64,000 nucleotides of DNA, from the NCBI GenBank assembly GCA_937995595.1, contig CALKJW010000008.1:28993-92992 (forward strand), written 5' to 3'. Every line of letters begins with the position of its first letter. The first letter of the stretch is position 1. A model generated the notes under the pieces. That model was given only the letters and a program-made list of their open reading frames with translations. It ran no database searches and was not told where the DNA came from. This document shows, in pieces, positions 8,371-16,794 of this stretch. Source of the DNA: an uncultured Phycisphaerales bacterium (GTDB taxonomy: Bacteria > Planctomycetota > Phycisphaerae > Phycisphaerales > UBA1924). The translations under genes were made by a program, and so were the position numbers.

Positions 8371-9336
8371 TCAGCGCTTGAGCGATTCGCGCGCCAGAAG
8401 CGCGGCACCGAGCAGGCCGGCGTCGTCCTCCAGCGCGCTGGCGACGACCTGCACCGCCTGGCACCGCTCGGGGAAGGCGTACTCGCGCGCGGCCTTGCGG
8501 ATCTTCTTCACCCACACTTCGCCCAGGGCCTCGGTCAGGCCGCCGCCGATCACCACCTTGGGGATCGAAAGCAGCGTGACGACGTTGGCCACGGCGATGC
8601 CGAGGAAGAGCGCGGCCTCGTCGAGCACCTCGGAGACGAGTTTGTCGCCGTCGGCGTACGCCGCGGCGATCATCTTGGACTTGATCTGCGTCAGGTCGCC
8701 GCCGCAGAGTTGCGAGATGACGGACTTGCGGTTGGCGCGGATGAGGGAGACGATGCGGTCGGCGATGGCGGTGCGCGAGCAGGTCTGCTCGAGGCTGCGT
8801 CGGCCGAGCGGGGCGTTGGGCAGGAAGGTGGTGTGGCCGATCTCGCCTGCGGTGAAGAACCCGCCCGCGAAGAGGTGGTTGTTCAGCACCAGACCGCCGC
8901 CGATGCCGGTGCCGACCCAGACGCCCAGCACGTCGCGGTCGCTCTTGGCCGCGCCGGCCTTCCACTCGCCGTAGACGGCGACGTTCACGTCGTTATCGAC
9001 GAGCACGGGCACCTTGAGTCTGGCCTGCAGGATGCGGGCCAGGGGGACGTTGTTCCAGCGGAGGTTGACGGCCTCGAGCACGACGCCGGCGGCCGGGTCG
9101 ATCGCGCCCGGCGCGCCGATGCCCACGCCGCCGAGTTGCGCGACGGTGATGCCCGCCTTCTCGCACGCGCCGTGCACGCCCTCGACGACGCGCGCGATGA
9201 CGCTCGCCTGGCCCTTCTCGGCCATGGTCTTCTTGCGTGCGCGGCCGGTGATCTGGTTCCCCGGCGCGACCACGCCGATCTGCATGTTGGTGCCGCCGAG
9301 GTCGATGCCGACAAAGGGCTTGGCGCGTGTGGGCAT
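8371..9336 (-). CDS. ROK family sugar kinase (glucokinase-like)
   Basis: The 321-residue protein belongs to the ROK (repressor, ORF, kinase) family. It has the N-terminal phosphate motif VGIDLGGTN (9-16), a catalytic VDNDVN region, the GVWVGTGIGGG phosphate loop and an EIGHTT motif. The C-terminal PKVVIGGGL segment is the adenosine-binding strand. There is no N-terminal helix-turn-helix, so it is an enzyme and not a repressor; glucose is the likeliest substrate but this is not proven. The usual ROK zinc motif CxCGxxGCxE is not present where expected after EIGH; the segment reads PLGRRSLEQTC. It sits downstream of a hypothetical gene and a GbsR-type regulator on the same strand. Confidence 0.85.
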   Translation of the reverse strand: MPTRAKPFVGIDLGGTNMQIGVVAPGNQITGRARKKTMAEKGQASVIARVVEGVHGACEKAGITVAQLGGVGIGAPGAIDPAAGVVLEAVNLRWNNVPLARILQARLKVPVLVDNDVNVAVYGEWKAGAAKSDRDVLGVWVGTGIGGGLVLNNHLFAGGFFTAGEIGHTTFLPNAPLGRRSLEQTCSRTAIADRIVSLIRANRKSVISQLCGGDLTQIKSKMIAAAYADGDKLVSEVLDEAALFLGIAVANVVTLLSIPKVVIGGGLTEALGEVWVKKIRKAAREYAFPERCQAVQVVASALEDDAGLLGAALLARESLKR

Positions 9337-9437
9337 GGCGGTGGCCGGGTGTGGGAGGTGGTGAGCGGGAGGAAGGACGAGATGTTATCGGCGCGCGCGG
9401 GCAGCGCGCCAAGCGCGGTACGGCCGCGGCGGCCGGA

Positions 9438-9881
9438 TCAACCCGCGTTGTTCGGCAGGATCGACGGCACGTCGTACACGCCGCCGGGCAGACCGATGGC
9501 GGCCAGCAGTGGGGTTTGGGCGTAGACGATCTCCGGGGCGCCATCGGGCCCGGTGCGCAGGCAGAGCGCCACGGCCCCGGCGAGTTCGACGTGGGTGAGC
9601 CCCCGCGCCTCGTCTTGCTCGATCACGGGCGCGCCTGCGCCGAGGGGCAGGTCGTGCTCGGCCCGGTCGCCGCGCGCATAGGTGAGCACCAGCGCGGCGC
9701 GCGGCGGGTGGAGTTCGACCCGCAGTTCGGCCGCGGCAAGTTCGCTGGCGTGCCCGTTGACGATCGCCGGGGCGTAGGCGCGGAGCGCGTCGGGGCTGAT
9801 GGCCCATCGCACGGCGCGCACGAGCGGACCGCCGGCCGCTGGCCGGGCGTGGTCGTGGGCGATGGTCGCGTGACGGGTCAT
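9438..9881 (-). CDS. Hypothetical protein
   Basis: This 147-residue protein has no signal peptide or membrane segment and no motif I can name. The start is rich in His/Arg/Ala; the rest looks like a compact alpha/beta domain (RVELHPPRAALVLTYARGD, VELAGAVALCLRTG). It lies between the GbsR-like regulator (26-base gap upstream) and the ROK kinase gene, all on the minus strand, so it may be co-transcribed with the regulator. No function is proposed. Confidence 0.55.
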   Translation of the reverse strand: MTRHATIAHDHARPAAGGPLVRAVRWAISPDALRAYAPAIVNGHASELAAAELRVELHPPRAALVLTYARGDRAEHDLPLGAGAPVIEQDEARGLTHVELAGAVALCLRTGPDGAPEIVYAQTPLLAAIGLPGGVYDVPSILPNNAG

Positions 9882-9906
9882 GGCCGTGAGCGCCGGGGAA
9901 GAGCGG

Positions 9907-10524
9907 TCAGACGATCCTGCTGAGGACGTTGGCGGCCAGGCGCAGGCCCTTGCCGTCGGAGCCGACGAAGCGCTCGCCGAGGCGGTCGATGGTCTGCACC
10001 AGTTCGAGGAGTGCGTCGATCCGGTCGTTGAGTTGCCGGACCTCCGCGGGGTTGACTGGCCTGTGCGCGTCGGCGGGGGCGGGCTCGTCGTCGGAGGCCA
10101 GTCGCAGGGGCGTGCCGGGGGGCTGCTCGGCGCGCCGCTCGGTGACGTCGCGGAGTTCGTGGAGCGTGGTCAACAGCGGCAGCACCTCGCGCCGCAGGCG
10201 CTCGCGCATCACCTTGCGCGACAAAGCCCAGACGTCCTGCTCGGCGATGAAGTACTCCTTGCGGTCGCCGCGCTTGTGGGCGCGCGAGACCAGCCCCCAC
10301 TCGGCCAGAGCGCGGAGGGACATCGACGCGTTGCCGCGGCTGATGCGGAGGCGGTCCATCACGTCGTCGGTGTTCATGGGCCGGGCGGTGATGTAGAGCA
10401 GGGCGAAGACCTCTGCCATGGTGCGCGAGACGCCCCACGCCGCGCCCATCTGCCCCCACGCGGCGATGAAGCGGTCCTCGACGTTGGCGACCTGCCAGCG
10501 CGGGATGGACTGTTGCCGGGCCAT
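9907..10524 (-). CDS. GbsR/MarR-type transcriptional regulator
   Basis: The 205-residue protein opens with a helical segment (FIAAWGQMGAAWGVSRTMAEVFALLYI). It continues into a winged helix-turn-helix (MNTDDVMDRLRISRGNASMSLRALAEWGLV, about residues 51-80) and a wing (RAHKRGDRKEYFIAE). This is the layout of the GbsR family, MarR-like repressors known from osmoprotectant regulation in Bacillus. The C-terminal part is a long helix for dimerisation with a charged tail. Its own promoter region contains an inverted repeat that could be its operator. Targets cannot be read from the window. Confidence 0.8.
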   Translation of the reverse strand: MARQQSIPRWQVANVEDRFIAAWGQMGAAWGVSRTMAEVFALLYITARPMNTDDVMDRLRISRGNASMSLRALAEWGLVSRAHKRGDRKEYFIAEQDVWALSRKVMRERLRREVLPLLTTLHELRDVTERRAEQPPGTPLRLASDDEPAPADAHRPVNPAEVRQLNDRIDALLELVQTIDRLGERFVGSDGKGLRLAANVLSRIV

Positions 10525-10566
10525 CGGGGAAGGCTACGGCGCGGGCGTTTTGTGGGCAACTGGATT

Positions 10567-10582
10567 TTCAATAATCTCTGAA
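10567..10582. promoter_or_regulatory. Inverted repeat upstream of the GbsR-like gene
   Basis: The 16-mer TTCAATAATCTCTGAA has half sites matching at 6 of 8 positions. It lies 43 bases upstream of the regulator start in an AT-rich patch, where an autoregulatory operator would be expected. It is a short match and may be chance. Confidence 0.25.
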
Positions 10583-10617
10583 AGATCGTCCTGCCGGAAC
10601 CCGAACGGCCGGGCCGG

Positions 10618-11574
10618 TCAGGCCCATGCAAGGTCCAGCACGCCCGCCGCGCCCAGCACGCACGAGACGACGCCGTTGATGGTGAAGAAGGCCATGTCGA
10701 GCCCGGCCTTGCCGCGCCGCGCCAGCACGACGTGCTCGACGACCAGCAGGCCCCCCACCGCGATGACCGCGGCGGCGAACACGGGGCCGAATCGTGTCTC
10801 GGCCCGTGCTGACAGGCACAGCAGCGCGAACGCGCCGGCGTGCAGGATGCGGGAGACCCGGATCGCCCCGACCGGTCCGAGGCGCGCGGGGACCGAGTGC
10901 AGGCCCGTGGCGCGGTCGAACTCGACGTCCTGCAGCGCGTAGATGACGTCGAACCCGGCGACCCACAGCAGCACCATGCCCGCCAGCAGCCAGAGCGCGG
11001 GGCTGGCGGCGACGAACGCGGGGTCGATGGCGACCGCCGCGGCCAGCGGCGACGCCGCGAGCGCACCGCCGAGAAACACGTGGCACAGCGCGGTGAAGCG
11101 CTTGGTGAACGAGTAGAAGGCGATCCACGCGAGCACGGGCACGCCGAGCGCCAGCGGCCAGTGGTTGGTGAAGAAGAGCCAGAACAGCGCGGCGCAGGCG
11201 ATGAACCCCGCCGCGGCGGCGAGGGCGATGAGCAGGCCGTCGCGCGATGAGAGACGCCCGGACGCGATGACGCGGCGCTGCGTGCGCGGGTTCGCGGCGT
11301 CGATGTCGCGGTCGGCCAGACGGTTCACGAGCATCGCCCACGTGCGGGCGAGCACCATGCACGCGACGACGAGGGCGAGTTGCGCGGCGAAGCGCGACCA
11401 CGGCGAGCCCTCGGGGCGGGCCATGAACGCTGCGAGCACGGCAAAGGGCAGCGCGAAGACCGAGTGCGCGAGTTTGATGTCCGCCGCGGCGAGGGAGAGG
11501 CGTGCGGGCAGCGAAGGGCGCGGCGGGGCGGCCTGCGCGGCGGGTTCGGGCGATGGTGCGTCGATGGCCTGCAC
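10618..11574 (-). CDS. UbiA family prenyltransferase
   Basis: This 318-residue polytopic membrane protein has the two aspartate-rich motifs of UbiA prenyltransferases: NRLADRDID (about 84-92) and DVIYALQDVEFD (about 209-220). Both bind the Mg-pyrophosphate of the polyprenyl donor. About eight further hydrophobic helices follow. The product attaches a polyprenyl chain to an aromatic ring in quinone synthesis. It resembles UbiA and MqnP (futalosine menaquinone route), and without partner genes I cannot decide between them. Translation probably starts at the GTG at 11574, 17 bases after the purK stop; the frame is open far upstream only because it shadows purK. Confidence 0.85.
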   Translation of the reverse strand: MQAIDAPSPEPAAQAAPPRPSLPARLSLAAADIKLAHSVFALPFAVLAAFMARPEGSPWSRFAAQLALVVACMVLARTWAMLVNRLADRDIDAANPRTQRRVIASGRLSSRDGLLIALAAAAGFIACAALFWLFFTNHWPLALGVPVLAWIAFYSFTKRFTALCHVFLGGALAASPLAAAVAIDPAFVAASPALWLLAGMVLLWVAGFDVIYALQDVEFDRATGLHSVPARLGPVGAIRVSRILHAGAFALLCLSARAETRFGPVFAAAVIAVGGLLVVEHVVLARRGKAGLDMAFFTINGVVSCVLGAAGVLDLAWA

Positions 11575-11591
11575 GCGGGGCAAGGGTATGG

Positions 11592-12782
11592 TCAGCCCGG
11601 CAGCGCGGCCTGGACGCGCGCGACCGCCGCGGCGACGGCCGCGGGCGTGTCGGCGACGACGGTGACGTGGCCGATCTTGCGGCCGGGACGCTCGGCCTTG
11701 CCGTAGTGGTGGAAGTGCGCGCCGGGGATCGCGAGGATGTCCTCGCGCCGCGGGAAGCGGCCGAGGATGTTGATCATGGCAGAGACGGGGCCGCAGGGTG
11801 CCGACCGCTCGGAGCAGCAATCGGTGGCACCGGTGTCGCCGAGTGGCCAGCCGAGAATGGCGCGGAGGTGGTTCTCGAACTGACTTGTCGGCGCGCCCTC
11901 GATGGTCCAGTGGCCGGAGTTGTGGACGCGCGGGGCCATCTCGTTGCCGAGCAGGGTCGGCGCTCCGGACTCGTCGCGCGACTCGAAGAACTCGATGGCG
12001 AGGACGCCGACGTAATCGAGTTTCTGCATGATCGCGCGGGCGCGGTCCTCGGCGTGCTGTTGCAGGCCGGGCGCAAGGCCCGGCGCGGGGGCGATCGTGG
12101 TGCGCAGCACGCCGCCCTCGTGGTGGTTCTGCACCAGCGGGTAGAAGCGCGTGCCGCCGTCGCGGGCGCGCACGCCGATGAGCGACAGTTCCCGCGTGAA
12201 GGGGACGAAGCGCTCGACGATCAGCCCGCCCGCCGCGGCGCGTGGGGCGAGGTCGGGCCACGCGGCGTCGATCTGCTGCTGCACGGGCGGGAGGCCCGCG
12301 CCGCGCCTCAGGACGGCCTGCCCCTTGCCGTCGTAGCCCATGCGGCGCGACTTGACAACCAGCCCCGGCGCGCGGCCGTCGAGCAGGCCGAGTTGCTCCG
12401 CCGCGGCGAGCAGGTCGTCGCGCGTCGAGGCGTGCACGAACTCCGGCACGGCGACGCCGCACTCAACGAACAACCGCTTCTCGAGCAGGCGGTCCTGGAG
12501 TGTCGCGAGCGCGAGCGCGGGGGGATGGACACTGGCGTGTGCCTCCAGACGCTGCGCCACCGCGGCGGGAACGTTCTCGAACTCGTAGGTCACGACCCGT
12601 GCGCCCGCGGTGAGCTGGTCGAGCGCGGCCGGGTCGTCGTAGGGCGCGACGATCTGCTCGGCGACCTGCGCGCTGGGCGCGTGCGGGTCGGGGTCGAGGA
12701 AACGGAAGCGCAGGCCCATCGGGATGCCCGCCAGCGCGAGCATGCGGCCCAGTTGCCCGCCGCCGAGGACGCCGACGGTCAC
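11592..12782 (-). CDS. purK: N5-carboxyaminoimidazole ribonucleotide synthase
   Basis: The 396-residue ATP-grasp enzyme makes N5-CAIR from AIR, bicarbonate and ATP in purine synthesis. It starts [19 protein letters not shown], the standard PurK N-terminus. It contains [23 protein letters not shown] (ATP-grasp loop), [19 protein letters not shown] and [15 protein letters not shown] (metal/phosphate site). The GTG start overlaps the purE stop by four bases (GTGA), which fixes the start and indicates translational coupling with purE. Length is normal for the family. Confidence 0.95.
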   Translation of the reverse strand: MTVGVLGGGQLGRMLALAGIPMGLRFRFLDPDPHAPSAQVAEQIVAPYDDPAALDQLTAGARVVTYEFENVPAAVAQRLEAHASVHPPALALATLQDRLLEKRLFVECGVAVPEFVHASTRDDLLAAAEQLGLLDGRAPGLVVKSRRMGYDGKGQAVLRRGAGLPPVQQQIDAAWPDLAPRAAAGGLIVERFVPFTRELSLIGVRARDGGTRFYPLVQNHHEGGVLRTTIAPAPGLAPGLQQHAEDRARAIMQKLDYVGVLAIEFFESRDESGAPTLLGNEMAPRVHNSGHWTIEGAPTSQFENHLRAILGWPLGDTGATDCCSERSAPCGPVSAMINILGRFPRREDILAIPGAHFHHYGKAERPGRKIGHVTVVADTPAAVAAAVARVQAALPG

Positions 12783-13339
12783 GCCTTCCCCTTTGCGCGT
12801 CGGGCGCGTGGGGCCGCGGGCTCCGGCGCGGGCCTGCGCGGGTCGGGGTCGGCCAGCACCCTGCGCGTCTGCGCGACGCGGAAGGCGCGGTAGGCCTCGC
12901 GGAAGCGCGGGAACTCGGCCCCCAGCACCGCCGCGGCGAGGAGCGCGGCGTTGACCGCGCCGGCCTTGCCGACGGCGAGCGTGCCGACGGGCACGCCCGC
13001 GGGCATCTGCACGATAGACAGCAGCGAGTCCGCTCCCTTGAGCGCCTTGGACTCGACGGGCACGCCGAGCACGGGCAGCACGGTCTTGCTGGCGCACATG
13101 CCGGGAAGGTGCGCCGCGCCGCCCGCGCCGGCGATGATGATGCGCAGGCCGCGCGACTCAGCGGTCGCGGCGTACTCAAAGAGCAGGTCCGGCGTGCGGT
13201 GGGCCGAGACGACACGGACCTCGTGCGGGATGCCGAAGTCGGTGAGCGTCGCCGCGGCGTGCTGCATGGTCTCCCAGTCGGACCGAGAGCCCATGATAAT
13301 GCCGACGAGGGGCGAGGAAGTGGCGGCGCGTGCGGGCAT
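12779..13339 (-). CDS. purE: N5-carboxyaminoimidazole ribonucleotide mutase
   Basis: This 186-residue protein moves the carboxyl group of N5-CAIR to give CAIR, the step after PurK. Class I PurE motifs are intact: [23 protein letters not shown] (catalytic histidine), [12 protein letters not shown] and [24 protein letters not shown]. The last ~20 residues form a basic Arg/Pro/Ala tail beyond the usual ~165-residue core. It heads a purE-purK pair with a four-base overlap, and ubiA follows. The presence of PurK confirms the N5-CAIR route. Confidence 0.95.
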   Translation of the reverse strand: MPARAATSSPLVGIIMGSRSDWETMQHAAATLTDFGIPHEVRVVSAHRTPDLLFEYAATAESRGLRIIIAGAGGAAHLPGMCASKTVLPVLGVPVESKALKGADSLLSIVQMPAGVPVGTLAVGKAGAVNAALLAAAVLGAEFPRFREAYRAFRVAQTRRVLADPDPRRPAPEPAAPRARRAKGKA

Positions 13340-13437
13340 TGGGGTGAATGGTAACGGGCCGGAGGATGCGCGGGGGGATCGGCATGTGGGGTGACCGTCC
13401 GACCGCGACCCCTCATCCCCCTCGCTGCGCTCGGGTA

Positions 13438-13462
13438 CTTCTCCCCGCGGTGCGGGGAGAAG
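13438..13462. repeat. REP-like perfect palindrome
   Basis: An 11-bp perfect stem (CTTCTCCCCGC / GCGGGGAGAAG) with a 3-base loop lies in the 167-bp gap between purE and the DUF3299 gene. There is no T tract on either strand, so it is better described as a repetitive palindromic element than a terminator. Similar TCTCCCCGC...GCGGGGAGA palindromes are common in GC-rich bacterial intergenic DNA. Confidence 0.5.
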
Positions 13463-13506
13463 GGAACTGGCTCACTGCACATGGCCGGGACGGCCATGCC
13501 ACGAGT

Positions 13507-14571
13507 TCACGGCGCGAGGTGCTCCTGTCGCACTTCGCTCTCGCGCAGCGGCGCGCCGGTCTGCTTGGTCACCACGGTGTCGTCCATCAGGTACAGGCTC
13601 ACCAGCCAGTCCTTGACGAGGTAGGGATCGACCTGGAGTTTGCCGGTGACGGTGCCCATGATGAGCAGGCGCGTCTCGCCCTCGGCGGGCTTGTTCAGTT
13701 TCACTTCGATCGCGTCGTAGGGCGTGGGCGGGACGCCGATGCAGCAGCCGTCCCACTGGTTGAGCATCATCAGCATCTCGTCGAGCCCCTCGGCCATGAC
13801 GGGGAACGCGACGTAGCCGGAGATCTTCACCCACTTGTTGTGGAGCATCTGCACGCGGTCGGGGATGACCTTCAGGCCCATGCGCGGCTTGTAGGTCTCC
13901 TGCACCGACATCAGGTGCTCCCACGTCACCTCGTAGGGTCGTTCGCGCGAACCGTCGCCGCGCATCACGAAACGACCATCGACCAGCACGGTGCCGTCTG
14001 GCTGGGGCTCGAGTCTGGCCGGTCCGTGTGCCGCGGCGGCGGCCGCGGCGGAATCGGGCGCGGCCGGCGTGGCCGCCAACGGCGCGCCGGGCGCGGAACC
14101 GTTGGCGGCGGCCGCGCTCGGCGCGGGGGCGATCTCGGGCTGGTCGGGCGCGGCTGTCGTCTGGGCGGCGTCGTCCGCAGCGCCGGGGGCGCCGGGGGGA
14201 GGCGGTCCGACAAAGCCGGGGCGAAGGTGGTCGGTCGCCGCCGCGGCGTCGCGTGCGGGCACGACGGGCAGTTCGACCGCGGGCGCGGGGTTGGGGTCCT
14301 CCGGGGGCGCGGGCGTTTCGGCCACCTGCGGCGCGCGCGGCGCAGGCGCGGGAGCCGGGTCGGGCGGGGTCGGCGGCCGCTCGGCGCTCGGCGGCGCGGG
14401 CGTTGGCGTTGGCGCGGGACGCTCGACAGGCGGCGCGGGGGGGGGCGCGTCGGCGGCCTGCACGGGCGCGGGTGCGGGGGCCGGCGCGGGGGGCTTGGCG
14501 CGCCCCCGCACGAAGAGCATCGCCGCCGTGGCGAGAACGAGCAGCGCGATGATGGACCAGAAGATGCGCAT
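13507..14571 (-). CDS. DUF3299-family protein with N-terminal membrane anchor
   Basis: The 354-residue protein begins with a membrane helix (IFWSIIALLVLATAAMLFV). A Pro/Ala-rich linker of nearly 190 residues follows. The C-terminal domain carries KISGYVAFPVMAEG, MLMMLNQWDGCCIGVPPTP and YDAIEVKL. The GCCIGxPPxP segment is the hallmark of DUF3299, small exported domains found beside MacB/FtsX-type ABC transporters, as here. The long linker would let the domain reach across the periplasm. The biochemical role of DUF3299 is not known to me. I recall related genes being linked to zinc-regulated operons in Vibrio, but that is not shown by this sequence. Confidence 0.75.
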   Translation of the reverse strand: MRIFWSIIALLVLATAAMLFVRGRAKPPAPAPAPAPVQAADAPPPAPPVERPAPTPTPAPPSAERPPTPPDPAPAPAPRAPQVAETPAPPEDPNPAPAVELPVVPARDAAAATDHLRPGFVGPPPPGAPGAADDAAQTTAAPDQPEIAPAPSAAAANGSAPGAPLAATPAAPDSAAAAAAAHGPARLEPQPDGTVLVDGRFVMRGDGSRERPYEVTWEHLMSVQETYKPRMGLKVIPDRVQMLHNKWVKISGYVAFPVMAEGLDEMLMMLNQWDGCCIGVPPTPYDAIEVKLNKPAEGETRLLIMGTVTGKLQVDPYLVKDWLVSLYLMDDTVVTKQTGAPLRESEVRQEHLAP

Positions 14572-14657
14572 GAGCGATCGAGACCAATCGTAGACGAGGG
14601 GCGGCGGAGGGTTGCACAGCGCCGGCGCGGCGTGCCGGCCCGACGGGAGCCACCGGG

Positions 14658-15956
14658 TCAGCCCAGCGGCTTGAGATGGTCGGCGACGGACGAGCGGTAG
14701 GCCATGACGCCGGGGACGATCCCCGCCAGCGCGCTGAGCAGGATCGCGCCGGTCAGCACGGCGAGCGTGACCTCGGGCGCGAAGACGGGCGTGACGACCA
14801 GGCCGATCGCGTTTTTCAGCGCGCCCGCGGCGACCAGCGCGCCGCCGACCGCCAGCGCCAGCCCGGCCGCCGCGCCCAGCACGCCGATGATGGTGGCCTC
14901 GGTGACGAGCAGGCCGAAGACGCGCGGGCGCGAGCAGCCCAGCACGCGCAGCACGGCGACCTGCCTGCGGCGCTGCTCCATGGAGTTGTAGAGCGCGAGC
15001 ATGATGGAGATCGCGCTGGAGACCATGACCACGCCCGCCATGGCCAGGACGATCACGTCGATGTTGGAGACGATGCGGAACAGCGCGTCGATCTGCTGCA
15101 CGGGCTGGGCGACGGTGATCGTCGGGTCGCGGCGGAGCGCGTCGAACGCCGCGGGCAGGAGCGCGGTCGCGTCGCGCCCCGGGCGCGAGGCGACGCGGAG
15201 GTAGATGCCGGTGATGAGGCGGTCGGTCTCGAGCAGGTCGTCCGCGGTGGTGGTGCGGATCGAGGGGTCGGTGAGTTTGCGGCGGTCGTGGGCGTGGATG
15301 ATCCACGAACTGGTGAGGTCGGTGAACAGGGCGCGGTCGTGCGCGCTGCCGGTGGGCTCGAGGACGCCGACGACGGTGTAGGCGAACTCTCTGTGCACGT
15401 GCGGGGCGACGGCGTCGGCCTGCCCGAGTTGGCGCGACTGCGCGATGCCGTGGGTGAGGAAGATCTCCGAGCCGACGCGGAGGCCGGTCTCGCGCGCGGC
15501 GCGTGCGCCGACGACGACCTCGAAGGGCTTTTCGAACGCGCGGCCCGCGGCGAACCGCCACGGCTCGCCGAGGTTGGGCTCGAAGTCGGAGAAGAACTCG
15601 GGCGCGGTGGCCAGGACCGGGAAGCCGCGGTACGAGTCGCCCTGCTGGGTGGGGATGGCGAAGGCGAAGGGCATGGACGCGGCGATCTGCTGGTACTTGG
15701 CCCACTCGATAGGTCGCGCCGGCGGGTTGGCGTAGTAGATGCCGTTGAGCACGGCGACCATCGGGCTCGCGTCGCGCGAGACGAGCAGGTGCATGTTGCC
15801 CGAGCCGCGCGCGAAGGCCTGCCGGCCGGCGTCGCGCATCGAGAAGAGCACGAGCATGAGCGCGACGGCGACGCCGACCGTGAGCGCGGTGACGCACGTG
15901 GAGAACAGGCGCGCGCGGAGCGAGCGGCGGACGATGGCCAGGTCGGTCAGCGCCAC
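14658..15956 (-). CDS. ABC transporter permease, MacB/FtsX type
   Basis: This 432-residue permease has an N-terminal helix (TCVTALTVGVAVALMLVLF) and a large periplasmic domain of about 230 residues. Three C-terminal helices follow (VIVLAMAGVVMVSSAISIM, IIGVLGAAAGLALAVG, LTGAILLSALAGIVPGVMAY), which is the four-helix FtsX plan. MacB/LolCE-type permeases transmit force to periplasmic partners and usually do not import substrates. A GTG start at 15956 places it 10 bases inside the end of the ATPase gene. Downstream is the DUF3299 gene; the three form a likely operon. Confidence 0.88.
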   Translation of the reverse strand: MALTDLAIVRRSLRARLFSTCVTALTVGVAVALMLVLFSMRDAGRQAFARGSGNMHLLVSRDASPMVAVLNGIYYANPPARPIEWAKYQQIAASMPFAFAIPTQQGDSYRGFPVLATAPEFFSDFEPNLGEPWRFAAGRAFEKPFEVVVGARAARETGLRVGSEIFLTHGIAQSRQLGQADAVAPHVHREFAYTVVGVLEPTGSAHDRALFTDLTSSWIIHAHDRRKLTDPSIRTTTADDLLETDRLITGIYLRVASRPGRDATALLPAAFDALRRDPTITVAQPVQQIDALFRIVSNIDVIVLAMAGVVMVSSAISIMLALYNSMEQRRRQVAVLRVLGCSRPRVFGLLVTEATIIGVLGAAAGLALAVGGALVAAGALKNAIGLVVTPVFAPEVTLAVLTGAILLSALAGIVPGVMAYRSSVADHLKPLG

Positions 15957-16720
15957 GCCCCGCCTCCCTTCGCCGGCCCGTGCGCCGCGAGGCCCGGCGC
16001 GGCGGCGCGCAGGTGGGCCGCGTGGAGTTCGTCGAGCCGAGCGCGGCGCGGGAAGCGCTCGGCCATGGCGGGGTCGTGGGAGACGCAGAGCAGCGCGGCG
16101 CCGCGCGTGCGGCAGGCGTTCTGGATCAGGTCCATGGCGACGGCGGCGTTCTCGGGGTCGAGGCTGGCGGTGGGCTCGTCGGCCAGGACCAGTTCGGGCG
16201 AGCAGGCCAGCGCGCGGGCGACGGCGACGCGCTGCTGCTGGCCGACGCTCAGCCGCTCGGGCGCGGCGTCGGTGCGCTCGATGCCCAGCGAGGCGAGCAG
16301 GTCGGCGGCGCGGGCGCGGTGCTCGCGCGCCGGGATGTCGCTGAACATCAGCGCGGCCATGACGTTCTCCAGCGCCGAGAAGCCGTGCAGGAGGTTGAAG
16401 GTCTGGAAGATCATGCCGATGTGCCGGGCGCGGAAGGCGTCGCGCGCCGGGCCGCGGAGCGCGTGGATGCTTCGGCCCGCGACCTCGATGCGCCCGGCGT
16501 TGGGCGGGAGCAGGTCGATCACGCCGGCGACCAGGTGCAGCAGGGTGGACTTGCCGCGCCCCGAGCCGCCGGTGAGGAGCGCCTGCTCGGCGGGGGCGAG
16601 TTCGAGCGCGGCGATGTCGATGACCCAGGGGTCGGTGGGGCGCGCGCCGGGGTAGCGGAAGCGCAGGTCGGCGATGCGCAGCGCGGGCGTCGCGTCCTGG
16701 CCTGCGGGCGTGTCCGGCAC
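15947..16720 (-). CDS. ABC transporter ATP-binding protein, LolD/MacB type
   Basis: The 257-residue ATPase has Walker A GGSGRGKST (51-59), Q-loop IGMIFQTFNLL, signature LSVGQQQRVAVARAL, Walker B LVLADEPTASLD and H-loop SHD. FQTFNLLHGFSALENV is characteristic of the LolD/FtsE/MacB subgroup that pairs with FtsX-type permeases, here the overlapping downstream gene. The C-terminus has a short basic/alanine-rich extension (about 30 residues). Substrate is unknown. Confidence 0.93.
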   Translation of the reverse strand: MPDTPAGQDATPALRIADLRFRYPGARPTDPWVIDIAALELAPAEQALLTGGSGRGKSTLLHLVAGVIDLLPPNAGRIEVAGRSIHALRGPARDAFRARHIGMIFQTFNLLHGFSALENVMAALMFSDIPAREHRARAADLLASLGIERTDAAPERLSVGQQQRVAVARALACSPELVLADEPTASLDPENAAVAMDLIQNACRTRGAALLCVSHDPAMAERFPRRARLDELHAAHLRAAAPGLAAHGPAKGGGAWR

Positions 16721-16794
16721 TGCGCAACCCTCCGGGCCGGCACGCGCCGGCGCGGCGGATTGTTGCCCGGCGCGGGGCCGGAGTCACGTGCAAC

